A DNA stretch of 64,000 bases from Dyadobacter sp. 3J3. GTDB taxonomy: Bacteria > Bacteroidota > Bacteroidia > Cytophagales > Spirosomataceae. The stretch's first letter is position 1, and every line of letters begins with the position of its first letter. Below, piece by piece: positions 26,640-35,556 of the stretch. The notes below the pieces were generated by a model that was given only the letters and a program-made list of their open reading frames with translations, searched no databases and was not told the DNA's origin. The stretch lies in the NCBI RefSeq assembly GCF_009801115.1, contig NZ_VTOL01000001.1, positions 310,001-374,000 of the forward strand. Reading direction: 5' to 3'. Position numbers and translations under genes: made by a program.

Positions 26640-29288
26640 ATGACTTCGCATCAGATACGCCAGTCTTTTCTGGATTTTTTCCGCAGTAAAGGTCACCTTA
26701 TTGTTCCTTCCGCTCCTTTGGTAGCTAAGAATGACCCCACCCTGATGTTCAACAACTCGGGAATGGCCCAGTTCAAAGATTTCTTTTTGGGTAACGGTAC
26801 ACCGCCTTCACGTCGTATTGCCGATACACAAAAATGCCTTCGGGTATCAGGTAAACATAATGATTTAGAGGATGTTGGGTTTGACACTTACCATCACACG
26901 ATGTTTGAAATGCTGGGAAACTGGTCATTTGGAGACTATTTTAAAAAGGAAGCCATTACCTGGGCCTGGGAATTATTGACGGAAGTTTACAAGCTGCCAA
27001 AAGAAAGACTTTATGTATCTGTTTTTGAAGGCGATGCCAAAGATGGTGTTCCTTTTGATCAGGAAGCCTGGGATTTGTGGGTACCGATTGTAGGTGAAGA
27101 CCGTATTATTCTTGGTAATAAAAAAGACAATTTCTGGGAAATGGGCGATACCGGCCCATGCGGACCTTGCTCCGAAATCCATATCGATTTACGTCCGCAG
27201 GCAGATGTGGATTCCATATCCGGAAAATCGTTGGTCAACAATGATCATCCGCAGGTTGTAGAGATCTGGAACCTCGTCTTTATGCAGTTTGAGCGTAAAG
27301 CTGATAGTTCATTGATTCCGCTTCCCGCTACACATGTGGATACGGGAATGGGTTTTGAAAGACTTTGTATGGCCGTTCAGGCAAAAATGTCAAATTATGA
27401 CACCGATGTTTTCCAGAATACAATTCAGGTTTTGGAAAAATTATCGGGGAAAACATATGGCAGCGATGAGCCTTTCACGGACATTGCGATGCGTGTTATC
27501 TCTGACCACATTCGTGCGGTTGCTTTTGCTATTACCGACGGACAATTACCTTCCAACGTAAAAGCGGGTTATGTGATCCGCCGGATTTTACGCCGTGCCG
27601 TTCGTTACGGATATTCTTATCTGGGCTTTTCTGAACCATTTTTCCATAAATTGATACCTGTTCTTTCTGAACAATTCAAGGATGTTTTCCCTGAACTCAC
27701 TTCACAGGAAGAATTTGTTACCCGTGTGATTCTGGAAGAAGAAAAAAGTTTTCTGCGGACGCTTGAATCAGGATTGAAACGTCTTGATATCATTATGACT
27801 GCGTTGAAAGAAAAAGAAACCAATGTGATTGCTGGCGATGAAGTTTTTGAACTGAGCGATACATTCGGATTTCCGGTTGATTTGACTGCATTGATCGCAA
27901 GAGAAAAAAGTTTTATTATTGACGAAATCGGTTTTCAGGATGCACTGGCAGCTCAAAAAGCAAGATCACGCCAGGATGCGGCCAAAGAAGCAACCGACTG
28001 GATTGAGCTTCGTGAGTCGGATGGTGTGGAGTTTTTAGGATATGATTTTGAAGAAACGCATAGTCATATTGTAAAATACCGAAAAGTAAAAACCAAAACC
28101 GGCGACGAATATCATATCGTGCTCGACCGCACTCCTTTTTATGCCGAAATGGGTGGACAGGTTGGTGATACCGGAACACTTCATTTCAATGTAAATGGAG
28201 ATTCCAGAGTTGTAAACATTGTTGACACGAAAAAAGAAAATGATCTTTTTGTACATATTTCAAAAGATAAAAACCTTGACGATGCTCTGCAAAATGCAGG
28301 AATCGTTGTGGCTCATATCAATGAAGAACGTCGTAATAAAATAAAGGCAAACCACTCGGCAACGCATTTGATGCTGTCATCGATGCGTGAAGTATTGGGT
28401 ACGCATATCGGACAGAAAGGTTCGTATTTGAATGATGAATTGTTGCGTTTTGACTTTTCACATTTTTCAAAAGTTACGGACGAAGAACTGAAAAAAATCG
28501 AAGACCGGGTTAATGAAAAAATCCGTGAGAATATTCCGTTAAAAGTTATGACCAATGTGCCAATCCAGGAAGCTATTGCTATGGGTGCTACTGCCACATT
28601 TGGTGAAAAATATGGTGATTTTGTAAGAGTTATTATTTTTGATCCTGAATTCTCTTTTGAACTTTGCGGAGGAACACACATTCCTTCGACCGGTGAAATC
28701 GGTGTTTTCAAATTCATTTCGGAAGGTTCGGTTTCTGCTGGTGTACGCCGGGTGGAAGCGGTGACGGGTGAAAAGGCATTGGAAATAATGCGCGGGCAGG
28801 AAGAAACACTGGTGCAATTAAAAGATCTATTAAAAGGTCCGAAGGATATTGTAAAGGCCGTTGAAAATTTGTTGGAAGAACGTACTTTGTTGCAAAAACG
28901 CATTGAAGCACTGGAAAATGAAAAAATCCAGAGCTTGAAAGTGCAATTGCTGGATAAGGTAAAAAGCTACCAAAGCTTTAATCTGATCATTGAAAAAGTG
29001 AACGTACCAAGTGCTGAATCACTGAAACAGCTTTCGTACGAACTTCGTGAGCAGGTTGAAAACCTTATCGCTGTTTTCGGTACTGATATTGCCGGAAAAC
29101 CTCAGATCTCTGTTTTCATCGCTGAAAATGTTGTTCAAAGTTCGGGCCTGAACGCGGGTACTATTGTTAAGGATCTTGCGAAGGAAATCCGTGGTGGTGG
29201 AGGCGGTCAACCGTTTTTTGCAACTGCGGGCGGTTCAGATGCAAGTGGTCTTGATAAGGCATTGGAGAAAGCCAAAGGCTTATTTTAA
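26640..29288 (+). CDS. alaS: Alanyl-tRNA synthetase
   Basis: Class II synthetase that charges tRNA-Ala in the cytoplasm. I start at ATG 26640 (MTSHQIRQSFLDFFRSKGH), giving 882 residues, the normal family length; the frame is open back to 26547 but those 31 residues look untranslated. Catalytic motifs include PTLMFNNSGMAQFKDFF and the GDTGPCGPCSEIH loop. The editing domain has NHSATHLM (HxxxH) and the zinc-binding CGGTHIPSTGEIGVF, and the C-terminal oligomerisation domain ends with the glycine run RGGGGGQPFFATAGG. A strong bidirectional terminator follows at 29302. Confidence 0.98.
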   Translation: MTSHQIRQSFLDFFRSKGHLIVPSAPLVAKNDPTLMFNNSGMAQFKDFFLGNGTPPSRRIADTQKCLRVSGKHNDLEDVGFDTYHHTMFEMLGNWSFGDYFKKEAITWAWELLTEVYKLPKERLYVSVFEGDAKDGVPFDQEAWDLWVPIVGEDRIILGNKKDNFWEMGDTGPCGPCSEIHIDLRPQADVDSISGKSLVNNDHPQVVEIWNLVFMQFERKADSSLIPLPATHVDTGMGFERLCMAVQAKMSNYDTDVFQNTIQVLEKLSGKTYGSDEPFTDIAMRVISDHIRAVAFAITDGQLPSNVKAGYVIRRILRRAVRYGYSYLGFSEPFFHKLIPVLSEQFKDVFPELTSQEEFVTRVILEEEKSFLRTLESGLKRLDIIMTALKEKETNVIAGDEVFELSDTFGFPVDLTALIAREKSFIIDEIGFQDALAAQKARSRQDAAKEATDWIELRESDGVEFLGYDFEETHSHIVKYRKVKTKTGDEYHIVLDRTPFYAEMGGQVGDTGTLHFNVNGDSRVVNIVDTKKENDLFVHISKDKNLDDALQNAGIVVAHINEERRNKIKANHSATHLMLSSMREVLGTHIGQKGSYLNDELLRFDFSHFSKVTDEELKKIEDRVNEKIRENIPLKVMTNVPIQEAIAMGATATFGEKYGDFVRVIIFDPEFSFELCGGTHIPSTGEIGVFKFISEGSVSAGVRRVEAVTGEKALEIMRGQEETLVQLKDLLKGPKDIVKAVENLLEERTLLQKRIEALENEKIQSLKVQLLDKVKSYQSFNLIIEKVNVPSAESLKQLSYELREQVENLIAVFGTDIAGKPQISVFIAENVVQSSGLNAGTIVKDLAKEIRGGGGGQPFFATAGGSDASGLDKALEKAKGLF

Positions 29289-29301
29289 CAAAAAATGGAT
29301 A

Positions 29302-29342
29302 CACAAAAAAAGCGGAACTGATTTGGTTCCGCTTTTTTTGTG
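29302..29342. terminator. Bidirectional terminator between alaS and the CHRD gene
   Basis: CACAAAAAAAGCGGAAC (29302-29318) and its exact reverse complement (29326-29342) flank a 7-base loop. Seven T on one side and seven A on the other let it serve both converging genes. Confidence 0.9.
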
Positions 29343-29354
29343 CCTTACTATACT

Positions 29355-29846
29355 TTATTCTTTCGTAGACAATTGTCCGCGGATCGCTCCGTTCGGATAT
29401 CCTTTTGTATGAATGTTTACATAGTACAAACCGGCTTTCAGGTCAGCAGCCTGATCTGCCGTTAATGTATCTGTAAATGCAAAAGGGTTGGTAAATGTAG
29501 TCCCGAAATCAATCACAACTGCACCTGTTGTATCGACAGCCCCTTTATGAATATGCCATGCAGTTGGTATAAAGGCATGGGTTGAATCGCCAGCTGTTGA
29601 ATCCACTGCGGCTGTGTCGCTGTAAGCAATGTTTAATTTCAAAATATTAGTTTCCTGATCTAAGGTTCCGTCCACGGAACCAGTAGCGGTTAACGTGTTG
29701 GCAGGTCTCTCATTTGCTCCTGAAAGTGTGGTGCTAACTTTTAAAGTTGGTAAAACATTTACAGGCGGTGTTACATCATCGTCGTCATCCTTACAGCCCC
29801 ATGCAACACCCAAAATGCAGATTCCTATAAACGCAAATTTCTTCAT
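29355..29846 (-). CDS. CHRD-domain lipoprotein
   Basis: I start at the third in-frame ATG (MKKFAFIGICILGVAWGC), which gives a standard lipoprotein signal with lipobox VAWGC; ATGs at 29897 and 29864 are alternatives. A linker of D residues (KDDDDDVTPP) follows, as in surface-exposed Bacteroidota lipoproteins. The rest is a CHRD domain: ANERPANTLTATGSVDGTLD, then WHIHKGAVDTTGAVVIDF and LKAGLYYVNIHTKGYPNGAI followed by RGQL. CHRD domains were named from chordin; their bacterial role is unclear. It converges with alaS across a shared terminator. Confidence 0.88.
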   Translation of the reverse strand: MKKFAFIGICILGVAWGCKDDDDDVTPPVNVLPTLKVSTTLSGANERPANTLTATGSVDGTLDQETNILKLNIAYSDTAAVDSTAGDSTHAFIPTAWHIHKGAVDTTGAVVIDFGTTFTNPFAFTDTLTADQAADLKAGLYYVNIHTKGYPNGAIRGQLSTKE

Positions 29847-30113
29847 ACTCGTCAATTTGTTCATACTCGTTGATTTTAGTGAAAAATTGGTTATCAACGG
29901 TGCACTATAAAAAATAATACCAATTCATGGAAAAAGTATAAGTATGTACTACCAAAGGTTTAAACAAACATGAGTCAATCAGCAAATTGTAGACCTTGTC
30001 CCCTTTTTGATGAATAAAGCGACAAATTGAGAATCTTTTAAATCTAATGAACCATTTACTGAAAATGTCTCAAGATCTATCATTTTTACTCAAAGAAAGT
30101 TCTTTTGATAAGA

Positions 30114-31166
30114 TTAAAAAATGTACTGGACGCCAACATTAAAACCAAGGTAAAGTCCCGTAAAATCCTTAGTATTTCTCTGTTTCCAGAGATAATGACT
30201 GATCAGATCATCTCCTTTGTCTCTCGAATATTTTACAAAATTAAGTGAAGGCCCCGCAAATATTTCGAGATTTTCAGCTAATCTGAACGTGGGTAGTATA
30301 CGTAAAGTATTTTTAAAATAATCACCTCTTTTGAAATCTGTTAACACCAAATTTGCCAACTCGGCGTTAACCCTTAATTTTTCTGCAACCGGAATGTGAG
30401 CCCCCAAGCCAGCCTCCAAACCGTAAAGGGATTTATTGCCGCTTTTGAAATTATACCCAACTCCCAGTATGCCATATAACACTCTGCCTCCCGACCTGAA
30501 CGAAGCAATGGTTGTTGCAGTTTCATCCACTGTAATACCAACTGACTTTTCTCCATTTTTTATAAAATTTAACAAAGCGATAGGATAATCGCTACTATCA
30601 GCAATATTGATCAATCCGGCAATTTGAACGCCTTTAACTTTTTTCGCTAAATTGACAAACCCGGAAATCTGGCTGTTTACATCTTTGGACTTATTTAAAA
30701 ATCCTGCTATCTGGACGCCTTTAACTGACTCACGGGTAATATTGCTGAACCCGGCAATCTGTGCAGGACCTGCACTTTCACTCAAATTCAAAAAACCAGC
30801 AACAGGTAATCCTTTGGCATTGTGTCGGATAATATTCATGAAACCGGCTACCTGAACGCCATCGGCAGACTCTCCTATCACATTGGCTACGCCGCTGATT
30901 TGAACTCCTTTTGCATTTTCTTTGATAACGGTAGCCACACCCGCAATCGCAACTCCAGTCTCATTTTTTGAAATACCACTTATGGCATGAAGAGAAAATT
31001 TATTTGTAAATTCTCCGGCATTCAGTCCGTTTGAGCTAATAGGATAAATTAGGCCTATGTGCATCAAACGTGTTTTTTCATTTTGTGCCAAAACGGAGAG
31101 TGAGAAACAAATTAGCACTAAACTCGAGGCCAGAGATATTTTTTTGAAATTAAAATAGATGTTCAT
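30114..31166 (-). CDS. Surface protein with 16-residue GVQxAG repeats (LA_2272-like)
   Basis: A 350-residue exported protein (signal ending SVLAQ). Residues about 70-205 are eight imperfect copies of a 15-16-residue unit typified by KGVQIAGFLN, each with a hydrophobic-Gly core suited to a stacked beta-strand solenoid. The last about 130 residues (YGLEAGLGAHIPVAEKLRVN, ending VGVQYIF) look like a small outer-membrane beta-barrel ending in phenylalanine. The pattern resembles the LA_2272 surface-repeat family. Function is unknown; surface display is inferred. A longer paralog is encoded 403 bp upstream on the same strand. Confidence 0.75.
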   Translation of the reverse strand: MNIYFNFKKISLASSLVLICFSLSVLAQNEKTRLMHIGLIYPISSNGLNAGEFTNKFSLHAISGISKNETGVAIAGVATVIKENAKGVQISGVANVIGESADGVQVAGFMNIIRHNAKGLPVAGFLNLSESAGPAQIAGFSNITRESVKGVQIAGFLNKSKDVNSQISGFVNLAKKVKGVQIAGLINIADSSDYPIALLNFIKNGEKSVGITVDETATTIASFRSGGRVLYGILGVGYNFKSGNKSLYGLEAGLGAHIPVAEKLRVNAELANLVLTDFKRGDYFKNTLRILPTFRLAENLEIFAGPSLNFVKYSRDKGDDLISHYLWKQRNTKDFTGLYLGFNVGVQYIF

Positions 31167-31310
31167 TGTGTTGAAATTAAATGATAGCTAAAACCACGGC
31201 AGACAGAATTTATAAATTGCAGGCCTTCAATTTATTTCTGTTTCCGCTATATATTTTAGACAATCGAGTTTGGCGATACCCTCATTTCTTTTGAAAAATT
31301 TTTGATAATG

Positions 31311-31370
31311 CCGTGGGCTAAAGCCCGGAAATGAGTTGGGATTTCTAACACTCAGTGTTTCAACATTGTG
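31311..31370. repeat. Copy 1 of GGGCTAAAGCCC intergenic repeat
   Basis: The 12-bp palindrome GGGCTAAAGCCC (31315-31326) begins a unit that continues with GAAATGAGTTGGGATTTCT and a short CTCAGTGTTTCAAC segment. A closely similar second copy starts at 31461. It lies between the two repeat-protein paralogs. Confidence 0.65.
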
Positions 31371-31456
31371 TTAATGATTTGGCCAGAAAGATGGTTATGT
31401 ACGGAAAATGTCTATCGGATGGCAGGAATGGTGCTTTGGGAAAATACGAGATAAAG

Positions 31457-31552
31457 CTATGGGCTAAAGCCCGAAAATGGGTTGGATTTCTTTACCCAGG
31501 GTTTCAACCCCGGGTAAAGAATCCCTCACCAATTCCTCAGGCTTTAGCCATT
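31457..31552. repeat. Copy 2 of GGGCTAAAGCCC intergenic repeat, with closing arm
   Basis: GGGCTAAAGCCC at 31461-31472 is followed by a TTTACCCAGGGTTTCAACCC/GGGTAAAGAAT hairpin and by GGCTTTAGCC (31540-31549), which can pair with the start of the unit. The whole forms a nested fold-back typical of mobile palindromic repeats. Of the 403-bp gap between the paralogs, the remainder shows nothing else. Confidence 0.65.
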
Positions 31553-31569
31553 GTTTTTGTTAGTTTTAT

Positions 31570-33390
31570 TTAAAATATCGATCCATAATTCCAGCTCAAA
31601 CCACCTTGCCAACCCACCCATGCATATCCATTTTGGCGCATTTTAAATCGCAGAAATCCTTTGTCAGAAAAGGACTGATAATTGCTTTTAAATTCCTTTT
31701 GTTCAGGATAATATAGAGAGAAAGCGGGTCCTGCACTTAATGAAAGTGATTTACTCAACTTGATATTCAGCCCGGTTTGGAAGCGGTAAAGTACCGGCAG
31801 ATTTTTCCACGACCCCAGATAAATATTATGATCTGTGATTTCAGTATTCAGCGTGATATTTTTGTTGATTTTAAATTCCCTTCCGATACCAAAACCGAAA
31901 GTATATGCCTTGCTTCCACCAATGGATGAGCCAACTGTAAAAATGTTATAGAGCTTTTTACTCCCCGACTTCCAGGCAATATTTAAGGGCAGTAATTCAT
32001 TTCCATAAACAGAAACTGTTCCTTTTCCGTTTTTTACAACATTTATCAACCCAAAACTGTAACCCGAAGAACTGTCTGCCAGGTTCACAATACCAATCTG
32101 GACACCTTTGAGATTTCTGGCATAATTAAATAAACTAGCAAGCTGCAAACCACTTGTTTCTTTCTTGCTGATATTTCCAATGCCGCTGATTTGAGATCCG
32201 GAAACACTTTCACTTCCAATATTCACGCCACTGGTAATCTGAAATCCATGTAATTCCTTGCTGGATTTATTGAAGATTCCGCTTATTTGGCCACCGTCTA
32301 TTTCTTCCTTGGCAATATTGCCCACACCCGAAACCTGAAGACCTTTCAAATGCCCGGAAACTTTATTAAATACACCAGCCAGTTGCACTCCTTTCAAATT
32401 CCCTTTTGTCCAACCTGCAAAACCGGATAATTGTACGCCAACCAAAGAATCCAAAACCTGATTGTAAACACCTGCCACCTGTACACCTGAAAGATGACCA
32501 GCGACCGCGTTGAAAGTTGATGCAATCTGTAAATATCTTACATCCTTTTTTGATATATTGAAAAGGCCTCCAATTTCAACACCATTTACCCCGGCAGTAT
32601 AGCCTCCATAGATATTTATGGAAAGCTTATTTACAATCTGCGAGCTCAATCTCCCATGAGAGCTTAAACCTGGCGTTAAAGAAATCTGGTATGGCAATGC
32701 TATGAAAAACTTGCTGATATTCCGGCTTTGCAGACGCAGCCGGGAAGAAACGAACAACCTTGTAAGCCAGGAATTACCTCCGTCCGAATATTTAACAATA
32801 AGCGTATCCAGGTCAATTGCTTTTGGACTTATCGTAATATTTAAAGGAGAAGCTAATTCAGTATTTACGATAACGATGGTATCCGCATAACCTACCTTAC
32901 TCACTGTTAACAAGATAGGAAAATTCCGGTCACGTATTTTCAGTTTAAAAATACCTGCATCATCTGTCAAAGACGAAACCAACAATTGCCTGGAATAAAC
33001 GCTGGCATAATCCACGGTTTTCCCGGATTCGTTATCAATGATTTGTCCGGCTAAATGATAAAACTTCTCTTTCGCCGCTTTTTGAATAATAATAAAATCT
33101 CCGGATTCCTTAAATTGATAATTTCCTCTCAGCATCGCGTCCAAAACGTGTTTAACGGATTTTGAATGCATCGAGATCGTAACCAGACTATCTCCCGCAA
33201 TAATGTCACTGTTGTAAGAAAAACTAAAATTCCCCTGATCACCAATCGTCTTTAAAACATCCGAAACGGGCTTATTTTTGACCGAGACTGAAATACTTCG
33301 ATTCAGTAAATTTTGGGCATAACAAACCGACAGCATTAAAGATAATGCTACAACCATGTTGATTCTGAAAAGAACATGAATCCGGTTCAT
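31570..33390 (-). CDS. STN/carboxypeptidase-like N-terminus fused to GVQxAG repeats and beta-barrel
   Basis: The 606-residue protein has a signal peptide (ending CYAQ), an STN domain (about residues 30-108; NKPVSDVLKTIGDQGNFSFS and HVLDAMLRGNYQF), a carboxypeptidase-regulatory-like beta domain (about 112-200), then nine 16-residue repeats such as KGVQLAGVFNKVSGHL (about 285-430), and an outer-membrane-like C-terminus ending SIF. STN and this beta domain normally precede SusC barrels, where STN signals to anti-sigma factors. Here the SusC barrel is replaced by the repeat protein seen at 30114. Function is unknown; signalling or scaffolding at the outer membrane is inferred. Confidence 0.75.
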   Translation of the reverse strand: MNRIHVLFRINMVVALSLMLSVCYAQNLLNRSISVSVKNKPVSDVLKTIGDQGNFSFSYNSDIIAGDSLVTISMHSKSVKHVLDAMLRGNYQFKESGDFIIIQKAAKEKFYHLAGQIIDNESGKTVDYASVYSRQLLVSSLTDDAGIFKLKIRDRNFPILLTVSKVGYADTIVIVNTELASPLNITISPKAIDLDTLIVKYSDGGNSWLTRLFVSSRLRLQSRNISKFFIALPYQISLTPGLSSHGRLSSQIVNKLSINIYGGYTAGVNGVEIGGLFNISKKDVRYLQIASTFNAVAGHLSGVQVAGVYNQVLDSLVGVQLSGFAGWTKGNLKGVQLAGVFNKVSGHLKGLQVSGVGNIAKEEIDGGQISGIFNKSSKELHGFQITSGVNIGSESVSGSQISGIGNISKKETSGLQLASLFNYARNLKGVQIGIVNLADSSSGYSFGLINVVKNGKGTVSVYGNELLPLNIAWKSGSKKLYNIFTVGSSIGGSKAYTFGFGIGREFKINKNITLNTEITDHNIYLGSWKNLPVLYRFQTGLNIKLSKSLSLSAGPAFSLYYPEQKEFKSNYQSFSDKGFLRFKMRQNGYAWVGWQGGLSWNYGSIF

Positions 33391-33645
33391 CCTAAAAACA
33401 GCATTGAAAAAACCAGAGATCTAATATTCCTGATCGAAAGAGTACATCATAAACTAAAAATTGCGCAGCAAATATTACCCCAAAATCCCTGAAAACAACT
33501 TATGATATAATACGATGACAATCGGATATGGCCAAACCCCCACTTCCCACCGACAATTTTTTTTCCACAAAAAGCATTAAAAATAGAAAGGACCGCAAAA
33601 TAGTTTTGCAGCCCTTTCCATTTTTCCTTAAACCAATCCAGCAAA

Positions 33646-33951
33646 TCAAGGTTTTTTACCTGCTTTCAAAGAGTCTTTTTTGTTGCCTTTAAATCTTTTG
33701 TCAGGTGTTCCGTCCTTTTTCAGATTTTTGTTTTCTGCATAACGTTTGTCAAGTGTTCCATCCTTTTTTAATTTAGCCCCTGGCTGCGCAGCGGCGGCAT
33801 TTGTTTTGACATCAACCTTGGTTGTAGTCGCGTCCTTATCCGTTTTCTTTTTCGTTACAGTCGTTTTTACCGCAGGCGTTGCAGTTTGAGCAAAAGTTGT
33901 TCCGGTAATAGCAAGGAACAAAATCAACATAATCGCCTTCAAATTTTTCAT
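33646..33951 (-). CDS. Small exported basic protein with KKDGTPDKR repeats
   Basis: Starting at the MKNLKAIMLI methionine gives 101 residues with a signal peptide ending TFAQ; ATG 33978 is an alternative start. The mature part is rich in K, T and A (TTVTKKKTDKDATTTKVDV) and ends with two copies of a 15-residue unit, KLKKDGTLDKRYAEN and NLKKDGTPDKRFKGN. This low-complexity repeat occurs in small secreted Bacteroidota proteins of unknown role. The protein is probably disordered and strongly positive. It stands alone, followed by 255 bp without a gene before the next. Confidence 0.7.
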   Translation of the reverse strand: MKNLKAIMLILFLAITGTTFAQTATPAVKTTVTKKKTDKDATTTKVDVKTNAAAAQPGAKLKKDGTLDKRYAENKNLKKDGTPDKRFKGNKKDSLKAGKKP

Positions 33952-34222
33952 TTCTAAGTCTGTTTTTAGGTGTGACATTGGAATTAACTGCGGCTAATAT
34001 ACGAATTAGTCCAAAAAATTAGCATCCTTTAAAAAGCCTTTAAAGTCTTATTAAAATTTTATTAGACAACCCCCCAAGACCTAACTATTAATTTCCTCTA
34101 AAAAAGTCATCCCAACGCAATCAGGAGCATTATTGACTGTTTTATTTCAAAAATTATATCAATCTAGATATTACCTTATGATTCAAATATTAATAAAATT
34201 TAATGCTTTTTTAACAAAAAAA

Positions 34223-34255
34223 ACAAAGCCATGAGAAAGTTCCTCATGGCTTTGT
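34223..34255 (-). terminator. Minus-strand terminator-like hairpin
   Basis: ACAAAGCCATGAG (34223-34235) and its exact reverse complement (34243-34255) flank a 7-base loop. On the minus strand the stem is followed by a run of T (the plus-strand A-run at 34215-34223), so it should end a leftward transcript. Its right arm overlaps the stop codon of the ORF at 34244. Confidence 0.7.
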
Positions 34256-34468
34256 AACTATATATATTCCTTTTTCAATCTTAACTTTTTTTCCACAAAC
34301 ATTCTCGTGATTCGGTATACCTTGGTCCAACCTCTTTCCTCTTCCTAGCTTGGTTTGTTTAAAACAGTTGCTAATTTTTTTGCCTTCAGTCAGAATGATG
34401 TAAACTCTGTTGATAATATATGAGCTTAAATGTGTTACAAATAAAATAGACACCACACTATAAATCAA
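34244..34468 (-). CDS. Doubtful 74-residue ORF ending in a terminator
   Basis: The frame encodes a hydrophobic start (MIYSVVSILFVTHLSSYIIN) and a basic second half (KQTKLGRGKRLDQGIPNHEN) that ends in EKGIYIVTKP. No family was recognised. The only support is the terminator hairpin whose stem includes its stop codon, which shows that some leftward transcript ends here. That transcript could be this ORF, a shorter frame within it, or a non-coding RNA. The rest of the gap 33952-34581 holds the oxyR promoter region and nothing else recognised. Confidence 0.3.
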   Translation of the reverse strand: MIYSVVSILFVTHLSSYIINRVYIILTEGKKISNCFKQTKLGRGKRLDQGIPNHENVCGKKVKIEKGIYIVTKP

Positions 34469-34581
34469 ACTGATAATTTCTATATTTACATAGATATAAT
34501 TTATACATATCTTTAAGTAGTTTTATAACAACAAATTTTCAAAATCTGGCTGTTATAAATGAACCATTAGACAAATCTTGC

Positions 34582-35514
34582 ATGAATATTCAGCAACTCG
34601 AATATATTGTAGCCGTCGACAATCATCGTCATTTCGTCCAGGCTTCGGAACATTGTAACGTCACCCAGCCGACTTTATCAATGATGATAAGAAAACTTGA
34701 AGATGAATTAAGCGTAAAAATTTTCGATCGTACCAAACAGCCAATTGTGCCCACCGCCATTGGAAGACTGATTATTGACCAGGCCAAAACCGTTCTTTTT
34801 GAAGCGCGTCAGTTGGCCGAAATCGCTAAACATTTTAATGGTGATTTATCAGGAGAACTTCGGATCGGTATTATTCCTACTATTGCGCCCTACCTTCTGC
34901 CGCATTTGGTACAGCCATTTATTGAGCATTATCCAAATATTCGCCTTCATGTTTCCGAAATGATTACCGAGCGAATTATTTCGGAATTAAAACTGGGAAA
35001 TCTGGATGTAGGTATTGTGGCATCACTTTCGGGAGACAGCGGTTTGCAGGAAATTCCATTATATAAGGAAATATTTTATGCTTATGTTTCTGAAAATACG
35101 GATTTGTTTAACAAAGAATATATACTTCCCGGAGATATTGAACCGAATGAATTATGGCTTTTGGAAGAAGGACATTGTTTCAGGACACAGATCCAGCGAT
35201 TATGTGAATTAAGTCGGAGCAGCCAGTTTGGCACGAGCTTTCATTATCGCTCGGGAAGTATAGAAACACTGATCCGTATGGTAGAAAAAAATGGAGGTAT
35301 TACCATTCTTCCCGAACTTGCGGTGCTGGAATTATCAGCAGAAAGAAAAAAACATATCCGACATTTTCAATGGCCTGAACCTGCAAGGGAGGTCTGTCTG
35401 GTGGTAAATCGTGAACAAGTTAAAACACGTTTGATTGACGCCCTTAAAACCGGAATAATGGACTATGCTCCCAGAGAAATCCATGAGAAAAAAGTTGAAA
35501 TGCGTATTTTTTAA
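34582..35514 (+). CDS. oxyR: OxyR-like LysR-family hydrogen-peroxide regulator
   Basis: A 310-residue LysR regulator: an N-terminal winged helix-turn-helix (MNIQQLEYIVAVDNHRHFVQ, VTQPTLSMMIRKLEDEL) and a periplasmic-binding-type sensor domain. The segment LLEEGHCFRTQIQRLC near residue 195 places two cysteines eight residues apart, as in the redox pair Cys199/Cys208 of E. coli OxyR, and GHC-x-R matches. It should activate peroxide-defence genes when these form a disulphide. The gene starts a plus-strand pair with the dehydrogenase at 35557. CTAT-N6-ATAG at 34480-34493 is a possible operator, but it is not the exact OxyR consensus. Confidence 0.88.
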   Translation: MNIQQLEYIVAVDNHRHFVQASEHCNVTQPTLSMMIRKLEDELSVKIFDRTKQPIVPTAIGRLIIDQAKTVLFEARQLAEIAKHFNGDLSGELRIGIIPTIAPYLLPHLVQPFIEHYPNIRLHVSEMITERIISELKLGNLDVGIVASLSGDSGLQEIPLYKEIFYAYVSENTDLFNKEYILPGDIEPNELWLLEEGHCFRTQIQRLCELSRSSQFGTSFHYRSGSIETLIRMVEKNGGITILPELAVLELSAERKKHIRHFQWPEPAREVCLVVNREQVKTRLIDALKTGIMDYAPREIHEKKVEMRIF

Positions 35515-35556
35515 TCATCATATTTATTTAAACTATTGCCAACCTAAATTTCGATT

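Noticed and set aside
28313-28903. 196-codon open frame on the minus strand inside alaS
   Set aside because: It is the antisense shadow of a well-identified alanyl-tRNA synthetase; no signal, motif or spacing supports a second gene.
31355-31573. 72-codon plus-strand ORF between the repeat paralogs
   Set aside because: It runs through the palindromic repeat units and overlaps the end of the 606-residue gene; composition is not protein-like.
30300-32560. Regular 48-bp periodicity that might suggest a CRISPR array or tandem DNA repeat
   Set aside because: The period equals 16 codons and the units vary at third positions within two clear reading frames, so it reflects protein repeats.
34480-34493. 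CTAT-N6-ATAG as an OxyR operator
   Set aside because: It has the palindromic form but is inverted relative to the ATAG...CTAT OxyR consensus and the region is very AT-rich; kept only as a note.
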